Assembly: GCA_946221385.1 (NCBI GenBank) | Contig: CAMIGX010000003.1 | Span: 124,001-188,000, forward strand | From: an uncultured Propionimicrobium sp. | GTDB lineage: Bacteria; Actinomycetota; Actinomycetes; Propionibacteriales; Propionibacteriaceae | Direction of reading: 5' to 3' | Length of the DNA stretch: 64,000 nt | Part shown: piece by piece, positions 44,549 through 54,340 of the stretch | How positions within the stretch are numbered: position 1 is the first letter of the stretch | How the letters are laid out: each line of letters opens with the position of its first letter | Made by a program: the position numbers and the translations under genes | Notes under the pieces: generated by a model | Databases searched by the model: none | What the model was told of the DNA's origin: nothing | What the model saw: only the letters and a program-made list of their open reading frames with translations

Positions 44549-46186
44549 ATGCGCCGCAGCATCCCCAAGATCATTGCCGGCTTGAGCCTGCTGAGCCTCG
44601 TTTCAGCCTGCCAACTGGTGCCTAGCCCGCAACCCGCGCCTAGCACCGTCGAAACCAGTACGAAGCCACTACCTTCGTCAACTGCCAGCAGCGCGCCGCT
44701 ATCGGCGGACGGACGCACCATGCCGTGGCCCAAAGAAGGTTGGGTGATCGGCGATTCACCCGATCGTCAGCTCGGCATCAAGACCGAGCAGCGACCGAAA
44801 GGCTTCGTCAGCCCGCCGCCGGGCAAGGGATTGCAACGCTATCTGGACCAAAATTTGAACTGGTCTGATTGTGATTCTGGACAATGCGCCGAATTCGCTG
44901 CGCCGCTGGACTATGAAAATCCCGACGGTGAAGCAATCACGATCAAAATATTCAAAAAGCCGGCCAAGCAGCAGCGCAGCGGGGCGTTGTTCGTCAATCC
45001 AGGTGGTCCCGGTGGTTCAGCTGCTGAGTATGCGCGCGGCTTCCGTCGAGACGGCATCGAAGGCTACGACATCATCGGGATGGATTCGCGCGGTTCCGGG
45101 GAGTCGACCCCAGTCGTCTGCGGTGATCTGAAACAGATGGACGCCTACTTCGACGTCGACGCATCACCTGACGACGAAACCGAAAAGCAGGCGTTGATTC
45201 AAGCAGCTAAAGAATTTGCCAAACAATGCCGCGCAAACTCTGGCGCGCTGCTCGATCACATCACCACCATCGAGACTATTTACGATTACGACTTGGCTCG
45301 ACAATTGCTGGGCGAGGAGAAATTGAATTTCTTCGGCGTCAGCTATGGCACCTATCTGGGCTCGGTCTATGCCCAGCTTTATCCGCAAAATGTCGGCCGG
45401 ATGGTCTTAGATTCGGCGGTCAATTTGATTCCCGACGATGACGTCATCCAAGCCCAAGGCTTCGACCTGAGCATGCGGAATTTCGCAACCTGGTGCGCGG
45501 AGGCGAGCGAACGCAAATGTCCACTCGGTAACGACACTGACCAGATCATCAAGAAGATCACCGATTTCTTTACCGATCTGGACGCCAACCCGATTCCAGT
45601 CGGGGACCGAATGTTGACCCAGACTCACGCCGTAAACGGCACGATCTTGTACTTCTACGCCGGCGAAGAGGTCTACTCGAGCCTCGGCCAATTGCTTGAG
45701 CAGACCATCACCACACGTGACGGTGAGCTGCTCTTGCAGGCATCTGACGCGATGAATGACCGCCGGGACTTCCGTTATGGCACGCTAGCCTCCGCGTTCC
45801 CGGCAATTCGTTGCGTCGACGGCGACGATCGGGGCATCGAAGCCGCTTTCGAGCAATGGCAGCAAGACAAGCAGAAAGCCCCGCTACTAGCGCCTTTTTT
45901 CGGTCCAGACGTCATCTGCGCAGTCTGGACTGCCAAAGCAGCGCCGTCGATAAAATTCGACGGCAAGGGAGCCCCGCCGATCTTGGTGCTCGGCAATACT
46001 GGCGATTCCGCCACGCCCTATCAACATGCCGAGCGAATGGCGCAGACCTTGGAGTCGGCAGTGCTGTTGACGCGCGAAGGACCCGGGCACGGTGTCTATC
46101 GGGAAAGCGCGTGCATCTCCAAGCCAGTCAATGAATATCTCAACAATGGCACTGTCCCTGCACCGGGGCTGCGCTGCCCAGCCTGA
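44549..46186 (+). CDS. TAP-family alpha/beta-hydrolase peptidase, lipoprotein
   Basis: 545 residues. A lipoprotein signal peptide ends in a lipobox LVSAC with Cys21, and a Ser/Pro-rich linker follows. The hydrolase domain has the oxyanion loop NPGGPGGSA, the nucleophile elbow GVSYGTYLG, Asp in GNTGDSATP and His in GPGHGVYR, as in tripeptidyl aminopeptidases of Streptomyces and mycobacterial relatives. It is anchored outside the membrane and probably trims peptides. GGAGG before the ATG at 44549 is decisive; a TTG at 44537 overlaps that site. Monocistronic. Confidence 0.93.
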   Translation: MRRSIPKIIAGLSLLSLVSACQLVPSPQPAPSTVETSTKPLPSSTASSAPLSADGRTMPWPKEGWVIGDSPDRQLGIKTEQRPKGFVSPPPGKGLQRYLDQNLNWSDCDSGQCAEFAAPLDYENPDGEAITIKIFKKPAKQQRSGALFVNPGGPGGSAAEYARGFRRDGIEGYDIIGMDSRGSGESTPVVCGDLKQMDAYFDVDASPDDETEKQALIQAAKEFAKQCRANSGALLDHITTIETIYDYDLARQLLGEEKLNFFGVSYGTYLGSVYAQLYPQNVGRMVLDSAVNLIPDDDVIQAQGFDLSMRNFATWCAEASERKCPLGNDTDQIIKKITDFFTDLDANPIPVGDRMLTQTHAVNGTILYFYAGEEVYSSLGQLLEQTITTRDGELLLQASDAMNDRRDFRYGTLASAFPAIRCVDGDDRGIEAAFEQWQQDKQKAPLLAPFFGPDVICAVWTAKAAPSIKFDGKGAPPILVLGNTGDSATPYQHAERMAQTLESAVLLTREGPGHGVYRESACISKPVNEYLNNGTVPAPGLRCPA

Positions 46187-46311
46187 GCTAGCTAGGTCGC
46201 GAGCGTCATTGGTTGAGTGCTGATCGCGCCGCGCTAGCCGGGCGCTGGCTGGCCAGTTGGCGAGCGCCCGGATAGCGGCCGAGCTCTTTGCGTCGGCACT
46301 AGATTTGAGGC

Positions 46312-49300
46312 ATGCCAGATCCGTCCGAGGTGCTCGAACTTTTTGAGCCGCAAGTGGCGGGCTGGTTTGCTGAATCGTTCACCCAGCCGACCGCGGTCCA
46401 AGCCGAAGCGTGGCGGACGATCGCCGCCGGCGAGAATGCGCTAGTCGTCGCCCCGACCGGATCGGGTAAGACGTTGGCCGCCTTCTTGTGGTCGCTCAAC
46501 CGACTCGTGACCCAGCCACGTCACCAGGCAGGCGTGCGGGTGCTCTACATTTCTCCGCTGAAAGCCCTCGGCGTCGACGTCGAAAATAATCTCCGCGCCC
46601 CGCTCGCCGGCATTGCTCGGGTCGCGGCCCGCGACGGGCTGGCTAGCCCCGAGATTTCGGTCGCTGTCCGATCCGGTGACACCCCAGCCCCCGAACGCGC
46701 CCGGCAGCTGCGCAATCCGTCCGACATTTTGATCACCACCCCCGAGTCGCTCTATTTGATGCTGACCAGCAAAGCCGCCGAGACGTTGCGCACCGTCGAG
46801 GTCGTCATCGTCGACGAAATCCACGCGCTGGCCGGCACTAAACGCGGGGTGCACCTCAGCTTGTCGCTGGAGCGATTGGCCCGCGTCGCCGGGAATTTCC
46901 AGCGAATTGGCTTGTCAGCGACGGTTCGGCCGCTGCGCACCGTCGCCGATTTCCTCGGCCAGCAGACCACGATCATCAACCCGCCGGCCGAAAAGCATTG
47001 GGATCTACAGCTCAGCGTGCCGGTCGAAGACATGAGCGATCTGCCGATCCTGACCGAGCCCGGCCAGCAGGGCAGTGGCGAACAGTGGTCAAGCGACGAC
47101 GCTGCCAATAATCGTTCGATCTGGCCGCACATTGAGCAGGCCGTCTATCAGCAGGTCATGGCGCATCGCTCGACGATCATCTTCGTCAATGCCCGCCGCA
47201 CCGCCGAGCGGATGACCAACCAATTGAACGAAATTTGGGCCAAAGAGCATGACCCCGAATCGCTGAGCCCACAGTTGCGTCGCACTCCCGCACAGTTAAT
47301 GAAAGCCGTCGACATCTCCGGCACCGCGCCGCCGGTCATCGCCCGCGCCCACCACGGCAGCGTATCCAAAGAGGAACGCTTGATCACCGAATCGATGCTC
47401 AAGGACGGCTCACTGCGCGCGGTCGTCGCGACGAGCTCCCTGGAACTCGGCATCGACATGGGCGCGGTCGATCTAGTCATCCAGGTCGAAGCTCCACCGT
47501 CGGTGGCCGCCGGTCTGCAACGCGTTGGACGGGCCGGGCACGCCGTTGGAGCGGTCTCTGAGGGCACCTTTTATCCCAAGCATCGCGCCGATCTGGTGTC
47601 GGCAGCGGTGACCGTCACCCGCATGAAAGCCGGGCAGATCGAAGAACTGCATGTCCCGCAAAATCCGCTCGACGTGCTCACCCAGCAGACCATCGCCGCG
47701 GTCGCCGTCGAAGATTTGGACGTCGACGACTGGTACCAGACCGTGCGGCGCGCCTATCCCTATCGCGAACTCGACCGGGACGTCTTCGACGCCGTGATCG
47801 AGCTGATCATCGGGGTCTATCCGTCCACTGATTTCGCCGAGCTGCGGCCCCGGGCGATCTTGGACGGCCAGACATTGCGCGCCCGGCCGGGGGCGCAGCG
47901 GGTCGCCGTCAGCAATGCTGGGACGATCCCTGATCGCGGCATGTTCGGCGTCTTCATCGTTGGAGCTGAGGACGGCGCCCCGCGGCGGGTCGGTGAACTC
48001 GACGAGGAGATGGTCTACGAATCTCGCGTCGGTGATGTCTTCACGCTCGGCGCGTCGAGTTGGCGGATCGAGAACATCACCCGCGACCAGGTGCAAGTCA
48101 GCCCCGCGCCCGGCCACACCGGGCGGCTGCCGTTTTGGTCTGGTGATTCGCTGGGCCGGCCCTATGAGCTCGGCCGGGCCGTCGGCGCTTTCCGCCGCGA
48201 CGCGCTGAGGGGCGGGCAGCCGATTGCCGGTTTGGACGAAAGCCTCGACGACAATGCGCGCAACAATCTGGCGCAATACTTGGCCGAGCAGCAGCAGGCG
48301 ACAGGCGTCGTGCCAGACGAAAAGACGCTGGTCTTGGAACGCTTCACCGATGAGCTCGGCGATTGGCGGGTCGTCTTGCACACCCCATTCGGCAAGGGCG
48401 TCAACGCCGCCTGGGCATTGGCGGTTGGGGCTCGTGTCAGCGCAACTAGCGGCATGGACGCCCAAGCGGTCGCCGGCGATGACGGCATCGTGCTGCGGCT
48501 GCCGCAAGGCGAAGCTGATCCGGACGCGTCGCTATTCATCTTTGATCCCGACGAGATCGCCGACATCGTCACCGAACAAGTCGGTGGCTCGGCGCTGTTC
48601 GCGTCAAGATTCCGCGAATGCGCGGCCCGCGCGCTGCTGCTGCCCAAACGTGACCCGTCGCGACGCGCCCCGCTATGGCAGCAACGGCAACGCGCTGAGC
48701 AACTCTTGGACGTCGCCCGCCAGCATCCACGTTTCCCGATCATCTTGGAGACGCTGCGCGAATGCCTGCAAGATGTCTATGACCTGCCGGCGCTAGCCAA
48801 AGTCATGGCTGATCTGCAAGCTCGTCGGATCCGCGTTGCCGAAGTCACCACTAGCCTGCCGAGTCCTTTCGCGTCCGCGCTGCTGTTCAACTACACCGGC
48901 GCGTTCATGTATGAAGGCGACTCACCATTAGCCGAGAAACGCGCCGCCGCGCTAGCCCTGGACCCGGCGCTGCTAGCTAAGCTGCTCGGCACCGTCGAAA
49001 TGCGTGAGCTGCTCGACGCAGAAATCATCGCCGAAGTGGACGGCCAACTGCGCCGACTAGGCCGGGCGCAGAGCGCTGAGCAATTCGCGGATACGTTGCG
49101 CATCGTCGGGCCGATCCCCGTCGACGAACTGGCTAGCTACAGCGAGCTGAGTGCCGACGAAATCGCCGCTGAACTCGGGCCGCGCGTCATGAGCGTGCGC
49201 ATCGCCGGCCGGGATCATCTGGCGCAAAGCTTCGACGCAGCCCTGCTGCGCGACGGGCTCGGGATTCCGGTCCCCGCCGGCGTCGCGGCTCAATCCGAAG

Positions 49301-50940
49301 GCGTCCCGGACGCGCTGAACCAGCTGGTCAACCGCTGGACGCGCACCCGCGGTCCGTTCACCGTCCGCGACTTGGCTGACGCATTCGGGCTTGGGCTGGG
49401 CGTCACTAGCGCGCTGGTCGGGCCGCTGGTCGAGGCTGGCAAGCTCATCGAGGGCCGCTTCCGGGCTGACGTCGAGGAGTCCGAGTTGGTCGCGGCCGAT
49501 GTCTTGCGCATCATCCGCAGCCGTTCGCTCGCTGCGGCGCGAGCAAGCGCCGCCCCAGTCAGCCGATCGGCTTTCGGACGTTTCCTGCCCGCCTGGGCGT
49601 CGGTGGCTGCGGTGGGGGAGCGACCGCCGTTGAAGGGCGTCGACGGTGTATACGCGGCGCTGGAGCAGCTAGCCGGCGTGCGGCTGCCCACCACCGCCTG
49701 GGAGACGCTCATCTTGCCTAGTCGCGTCGAGAACTATCGTCCCGAAATGTTGGACGAGTTGACCGCCTCAGGTGACATCGTGATCGTCGGAGCTGGACGA
49801 GCTGGCGCCCGCGATCCATGGTTGACGCTGCTGCCTAGCGACTTCGCCGCACAGCTGATTGACCGCCCCGACGAACCGACGCTGAGCGAGGTGCAGACCC
49901 AGCTGATGGGCCAGATCAGCGTCGGCGGCGGCTATCTGTTTAACGATCTGTTGGCGATGGCCGTCGTTCCCGGTGACGACGGAACTGCACGCTCCACCGG
50001 CCCTGAGCAGCTGCGCGACGAGATCTGGGGTCTAGTCGAAGCCGGGCTGCTCTCGCCGGATTCGATGGCGCCAGTGCGCGCCCGGCTCGGCTATGGCCGC
50101 GTCGCGCATCGCGCGAGTAGACGTCCGACGCGCTCGCGGGTCCGCAGCGGCCGCACCGCGTTCAACCTCAACATCCCAACCGACATGATCGGACGTTGGG
50201 CTGCCACCCCCGTCCCCGATCTCGACCCGACCCGCCGCTCAGTCGCCCGCGGTGAAGCCTGGCTCGACCGCTACGGCGTGGTGACCCGCGGCAGCGTCGT
50301 GGTCGAAGACGTGCTGGGCGGATTCGCATTGGCCTATAAGGCGCTGTCGGGCTTCGAAGAATCCGGCAAAGCGATCCGTGGCCATTTCATCGAGGGCTTG
50401 GGTGCGGCTCAGTTTTCGACCCCCGCTGCGATCGATCAATTGCGCGCCACTCAAGATAGCCCCGAGGTGGACGGCTGGCCGTCCGGCAGCCAGATGCCGA
50501 AGGTCTACGTGCTGGCAGCCTGCGACCCAGCTAACCCCTACGGCGCGGCGCTGGACTGGCCCGTCCACGGCCCGACCAGATCGGCCGGGGCCCTGGTGAT
50601 CTTGATCGACGGCCTGCTGGTCGGCTATCTGAGCCGCGGCGGCAAGCAGCTGACCACCTTCGGCGAGCAGCTACCAGCCGGCATCGACGATCCATTGCCG
50701 CTGGTCATCGACGCGCTCGCCGTTCAGGTCGACGCAGGTCGGATGAGCCCAATTCATGTCGAACGATGGAATGGTGAACCAGCTTTCGGACTGGCCGAAT
50801 ATGGCGCCACCATGACGCACAAAGGCGCCCGAATCGGGCTAGCCAAGCGGCAACTAAGCCAACCGTCAACGGCCGCCGAGCTGCCCGATGATTGGCGACC
50901 TGATGACGTCAACGCCTGGCTGGCAGGCGACGATGCCTGA
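46312..50940 (+). CDS. lhr: Lhr-type large ATP-dependent helicase
   Basis: 1542 residues. The superfamily 2 core carries APTGSGKT (47-54), DEIH (168-171), SLELGIDMG and QRVGRAGH. A winged helix and a long C-terminal part with the Lhr-specific beta-barrel and helical domains follow (full-length form). Lhr unwinds RNA:DNA hybrids and acts in DNA repair in mycobacteria. The nei gene overlaps its stop by eight bases, as in the mycobacterial Rv3296-Rv3297 pair, which supports a joint repair role. Confidence 0.95.
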   Translation: MPDPSEVLELFEPQVAGWFAESFTQPTAVQAEAWRTIAAGENALVVAPTGSGKTLAAFLWSLNRLVTQPRHQAGVRVLYISPLKALGVDVENNLRAPLAGIARVAARDGLASPEISVAVRSGDTPAPERARQLRNPSDILITTPESLYLMLTSKAAETLRTVEVVIVDEIHALAGTKRGVHLSLSLERLARVAGNFQRIGLSATVRPLRTVADFLGQQTTIINPPAEKHWDLQLSVPVEDMSDLPILTEPGQQGSGEQWSSDDAANNRSIWPHIEQAVYQQVMAHRSTIIFVNARRTAERMTNQLNEIWAKEHDPESLSPQLRRTPAQLMKAVDISGTAPPVIARAHHGSVSKEERLITESMLKDGSLRAVVATSSLELGIDMGAVDLVIQVEAPPSVAAGLQRVGRAGHAVGAVSEGTFYPKHRADLVSAAVTVTRMKAGQIEELHVPQNPLDVLTQQTIAAVAVEDLDVDDWYQTVRRAYPYRELDRDVFDAVIELIIGVYPSTDFAELRPRAILDGQTLRARPGAQRVAVSNAGTIPDRGMFGVFIVGAEDGAPRRVGELDEEMVYESRVGDVFTLGASSWRIENITRDQVQVSPAPGHTGRLPFWSGDSLGRPYELGRAVGAFRRDALRGGQPIAGLDESLDDNARNNLAQYLAEQQQATGVVPDEKTLVLERFTDELGDWRVVLHTPFGKGVNAAWALAVGARVSATSGMDAQAVAGDDGIVLRLPQGEADPDASLFIFDPDEIADIVTEQVGGSALFASRFRECAARALLLPKRDPSRRAPLWQQRQRAEQLLDVARQHPRFPIILETLRECLQDVYDLPALAKVMADLQARRIRVAEVTTSLPSPFASALLFNYTGAFMYEGDSPLAEKRAAALALDPALLAKLLGTVEMRELLDAEIIAEVDGQLRRLGRAQSAEQFADTLRIVGPIPVDELASYSELSADEIAAELGPRVMSVRIAGRDHLAQSFDAALLRDGLGIPVPAGVAAQSEGVPDALNQLVNRWTRTRGPFTVRDLADAFGLGLGVTSALVGPLVEAGKLIEGRFRADVEESELVAADVLRIIRSRSLAAARASAAPVSRSAFGRFLPAWASVAAVGERPPLKGVDGVYAALEQLAGVRLPTTAWETLILPSRVENYRPEMLDELTASGDIVIVGAGRAGARDPWLTLLPSDFAAQLIDRPDEPTLSEVQTQLMGQISVGGGYLFNDLLAMAVVPGDDGTARSTGPEQLRDEIWGLVEAGLLSPDSMAPVRARLGYGRVAHRASRRPTRSRVRSGRTAFNLNIPTDMIGRWAATPVPDLDPTRRSVARGEAWLDRYGVVTRGSVVVEDVLGGFALAYKALSGFEESGKAIRGHFIEGLGAAQFSTPAAIDQLRATQDSPEVDGWPSGSQMPKVYVLAACDPANPYGAALDWPVHGPTRSAGALVILIDGLLVGYLSRGGKQLTTFGEQLPAGIDDPLPLVIDALAVQVDAGRMSPIHVERWNGEPAFGLAEYGATMTHKGARIGLAKRQLSQPSTAAELPDDWRPDDVNAWLAGDDA

Positions 50941-51742
50941 GGGGGACACCGTCTATCGGCTGGCCAAGCGCTTGGGTTTCATGGTCGGCAATGAAGTGAC
51001 GCACACCTCGCTGCGGGTGCCGCGCTATGCCACCGTCAACTTTGACCGAGCTCGCTGCGAACGGGTCTGGCCCTATGGCAAGCATCTATTCATGCAATTC
51101 GACGAGTTCGTCTTGCACACTCACCTGAAGATGGAAGGCTACTGGCGCTACTACCCGGTGGGCAGCCAATCCGATCCCGGGCACAGCGCCCGCGTCGTGC
51201 TGCGTCTGGCTAAGCCCGGGCTCAATCCGGCGACCCGACGCGAGGTCGAAGTCGTCGGCCATTGGCTGGGCGTCGTCGAAGTATTTCCGGCTGCTGATTT
51301 TCAAGCCGAAATGGGCTATCTCGGGCCAGATATTCTCGACCCGGATTTTGACGCGGCCGAAGCTCGCCGTCGGATCGAAGCCCAGCCGGATCGAGAAATC
51401 GGTCGGGCCATCTTGGATCAGCACAATGTCGCAGGCTTAGGCAATGTCTATCGCGTCGAGACTTGCTTTTTGGCCGGTGTGCATCCAGCCACATTGGTCA
51501 AAGACGTCGACGTCGAAAAGCTGCTGCGAATTGCCCGACGGCTGATCTGGGAAAACCGAGACTCAGAATTGCGTGTCACCACAGGGGTCAAGATCCCCGG
51601 CCAGGATCTTTTCGTCTACGGCCGAAATCACCAGCCATGCCGCCGCTGCGGCGCAGAAATTCACAGCTCGACACTGGGCGGTGACGACGACCTGGAGCGC
51701 ATCATCTGGTGGTGTCCGCGCTGCCAAGCCCAGCCAAAATAA
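50933..51742 (+). CDS. nei: Nei-type DNA glycosylase/AP lyase (endonuclease VIII)
   Basis: 269 residues. After Met comes the catalytic PEGDTVYRLAKRL: Pro2 is the nucleophile and Glu3 the general acid. The helix-two-turn-helix includes LDQHNVAGLGNVYR. The C-terminal zinc finger has CRRCGAEI and WWCPRCQ. It excises oxidised pyrimidines and cuts the AP site. The frame opens at 50888, but the start must be the ATG at 50933, because catalysis needs Pro directly after Met. It overlaps lhr by eight bases. Confidence 0.95.
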   Translation: MPEGDTVYRLAKRLGFMVGNEVTHTSLRVPRYATVNFDRARCERVWPYGKHLFMQFDEFVLHTHLKMEGYWRYYPVGSQSDPGHSARVVLRLAKPGLNPATRREVEVVGHWLGVVEVFPAADFQAEMGYLGPDILDPDFDAAEARRRIEAQPDREIGRAILDQHNVAGLGNVYRVETCFLAGVHPATLVKDVDVEKLLRIARRLIWENRDSELRVTTGVKIPGQDLFVYGRNHQPCRRCGAEIHSSTLGGDDDLERIIWWCPRCQAQPK

Positions 51743-51875
51743 CTGAGGCTGCCTCTGGCAGTCCGAAATGTGATCACCTTGCGCTGGTGCATTATGGCCT
51801 TGACTAGGCTAAATGTGTCCTGATTTGGATTAAGGGGACCCTGCTGAAAGTGATGATTCGGGCTTCGCTAAATTT

Positions 51876-53222
51876 ATGCACGTGTTTGATTGCGTAATTG
51901 TCGGCGCCGGCATCGCTGGGCTTTCTGCCGCTGCCGAGCTGCAAGCTAAAGGCAAGTCGGTGCGCATTCTCGAAGCCCGGGACCGCATCGGTGGTCGCAT
52001 CGAATCGATCAAGGTCGGCGACCAAATGTTCGAGTCAGGCGGACAGTGGGTCGCGCCCGGCCATGACATCATGTTCGAGCTGATCGATCAGTACGGCTTG
52101 GAACTCGTCGAAGACCGCAATCTCGATTTCTTAATTCGCTCGCAGGGCAAAGTCGTCGCCAGCCATCCCGCGATGACTGACAATGCGCTATCGCCGTTCG
52201 TGGTCGCGGACCTTGGACAGGCGATGCTGCGCTATCGTCGGCTGGTCTCGCGTAATGCGAAGGATCCGGTGTGGGCTGAGGGCAACGCTGCTTGGTTGGC
52301 CCAGCCGGTCGCGAAGTGGGCTGCGACCAATATCCGCAGCATCAAAGCTCAAGAGGTTTTTCTCGATCTGCTGTCGGAGACCATCGGCAAGCCACATGCT
52401 GATTTGACGCTGGCTGAGGCTCTCAACGAGAGCTTCGCAAATGTCGACTTGGAGACGCTGTACACCGTCACCGGTGCGCTGGGCCAAAAGCGGATTCGCG
52501 GCGGCATGCATCAGTTGACCGACAAGATGGCCGCGGACCTCGGCGACATCATTCAGCTCAACTGCGTGGTCACTAAGGTCACCGTCGCCGATCACGTCAC
52601 CATTGAAAGCGCCGACGGCGAAAGTTTCGAAGCGCGCACAGTCTTGCTGACCTTGCCGCCGTGGCTGGCCCACGCTCTCGAATTTGAGCCGCCAATGCCA
52701 AGCTGGCGTGATGAGGTCGTCGTCAAGACCTCCCCAGGTAATGCGATCAAGGCCACCGTCAGCTACCCGAAACCTTGGTGGCGTGACCATGGTTGGAGCG
52801 GACATGCCAGCAGCGACGAAGGCCCAGTGCACGTCGTCTTCGACGTCACCGACAATGACGAAGGACCCGGCACCATGATCGGTTTCTTCGTCGGCGCGGA
52901 CGCTGCCACCATGAACGGACGCTCGCAGGCGCTGCGGGAACGTAGCTTCATTGACGCGCTAGCCAAGATCTTCGGCGAAGAAGCCCGCGGCGAACACCAC
53001 TACAACGACCGGCTGTGGGGCATTGAGCCGTTCAGCGAAGGCTGCCACGGCGCCCACTTCTCGCCTGGCGTGTGGACTCGTGATGGTTCGCAGCTAGCCA
53101 AGCCCGAGGGCCCCATTCACTTCGCTGGCGCCGAATACGCCAACAAGCACAATGGCTACCAGGAAGGCGCGATCCGTTCCGCGCGAGAAGCCGCTGCCGC
53201 GATCATCAAGCAAATCGGCTGA
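51876..53222 (+). CDS. Flavin monoamine oxidase family protein
   Basis: 448 residues. The FAD-binding fold opens with VIVGAGIAGLSAAAELQAKG, then LEARDRIGGR. The C-terminal FAD motif is HFAGAEYANKHNGYQEGAIRS. No covalent-flavin cysteine is seen before the second motif. It should oxidise an amine (putrescine, tyramine or an amino acid); the substrate is not decided. No ribosome binding site precedes the ATG. Confidence 0.9.
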   Translation: MHVFDCVIVGAGIAGLSAAAELQAKGKSVRILEARDRIGGRIESIKVGDQMFESGGQWVAPGHDIMFELIDQYGLELVEDRNLDFLIRSQGKVVASHPAMTDNALSPFVVADLGQAMLRYRRLVSRNAKDPVWAEGNAAWLAQPVAKWAATNIRSIKAQEVFLDLLSETIGKPHADLTLAEALNESFANVDLETLYTVTGALGQKRIRGGMHQLTDKMAADLGDIIQLNCVVTKVTVADHVTIESADGESFEARTVLLTLPPWLAHALEFEPPMPSWRDEVVVKTSPGNAIKATVSYPKPWWRDHGWSGHASSDEGPVHVVFDVTDNDEGPGTMIGFFVGADAATMNGRSQALRERSFIDALAKIFGEEARGEHHYNDRLWGIEPFSEGCHGAHFSPGVWTRDGSQLAKPEGPIHFAGAEYANKHNGYQEGAIRSAREAAAAIIKQIG

Positions 53223-53237
53223 CGTCAACGCGATTCG

Positions 53238-54200
53238 TCAGCTGCAAGCTGGCCGATCGAATCCGGCGACCTGAGTCGAGATGACAGCCGCTAGCGCGTC
53301 CAGAGCTGCTTTCGCCGAGCTGTCATCGTGGCTGGCTGACGAGACCGTCAGCGCGACAGCGACTTCAGTGTCGTCGCTTAGCCACAGCAGACCAGCTTGC
53401 CGAAAGACGAGCTGACCAGACTCATTGAGCCCTTGACCATTTTTGACGAAGGCGCCTGGCAACTTGGCTAGCCCAAAGGATTCCGCCGGCTCATGCTCGT
53501 CGATGAAACTCAAGACCGGTTGCGTGCGTCGATATGCGCAGCTCATTGCGGCCAGCGATTGCGCCTGATCTTCTAGCCGCCACGGGGTGGTCAAATATGC
53601 CTGATAGCCGCGGGTGCCGGTCTGTGGCACCTGCGTCAGACGATCGTTGTATTCGCGCAATTGCGCGGTCGTCTTCTCGGCGGCCTGCGCAGGTTCACCT
53701 AGGAAGGCCCACATCGCGTCCATCGCGGCGATCGAATCTGCTGTCAACGCGCGGCGAAAGAGATACTCGCGGTCTTCAGGTTGACGTTCTTGCGCGACGA
53801 TCGCCAAGGCCATCGGAATCGCGATCGTCTGCCATGCTTCACCGCCGGTGATGGTGCCGGCGGTCAATATCGCCTGCGTCCTGGTCTGCGGCTTGGCGAT
53901 CGAGCTGATCGCGACACCGACGGCCAGATCATCGTTGGCTTGGATTTGCCGGATGACATCTTGCAGAGCTGGCTGCAGTGGCGCTGGATTGTCCGGGGAC
54001 GGTGTCGCCGCTGGCCGATACAGCGGGCTTTGCGACTCAGTGGGGACCGGGATCGGCGGACGGACCGGCTGCCGATTAGCCCCATAGATCGTAGTCGCGA
54101 CGAGCACCGCGATGCCGACGAGCAAGACGACGCCGATCGGGGCGCGCCAAGCCCAGGTCAGCCTACGTCGCCATTTCCCGTCCTGCCGGCTCGCGGCCAT
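53238..54200 (-). CDS. Beta-lactamase-fold protein lacking catalytic residues
   Basis: 320 residues. A membrane anchor (IGVVLLVGIAVLVATTIYG) and a Pro-rich linker precede a domain laid out like class A beta-lactamase-like actinobacterial proteins. Each expected motif is altered: the STxK position reads QTIAIP, the SDN position reads TADSIAAMDAMW, and the KTG/KG position reads VKNGQG. The final strands (VFRQAGLLWLSDDTEVAVALTV) are intact. The protein is complete, so it looks like a wall-facing pseudoenzyme or binding protein. Convergent with the amine oxidase gene. Confidence 0.65.
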   Translation of the reverse strand: MAASRQDGKWRRRLTWAWRAPIGVVLLVGIAVLVATTIYGANRQPVRPPIPVPTESQSPLYRPAATPSPDNPAPLQPALQDVIRQIQANDDLAVGVAISSIAKPQTRTQAILTAGTITGGEAWQTIAIPMALAIVAQERQPEDREYLFRRALTADSIAAMDAMWAFLGEPAQAAEKTTAQLREYNDRLTQVPQTGTRGYQAYLTTPWRLEDQAQSLAAMSCAYRRTQPVLSFIDEHEPAESFGLAKLPGAFVKNGQGLNESGQLVFRQAGLLWLSDDTEVAVALTVSSASHDDSSAKAALDALAAVISTQVAGFDRPACS

Positions 54201-54340
54201 CCGCAGCTCCCGTCAATAATCTGCTGCGAAAATCGGCTCGCGATCAAGACGCGCACCTTCGCCAGCGCCAGCGTCCAGCGTCTTATGGCGCTGGGCAATT
54301 AGAGTAAATGCTCAGACCAGGTTATCCCGAAAGGCATCAG

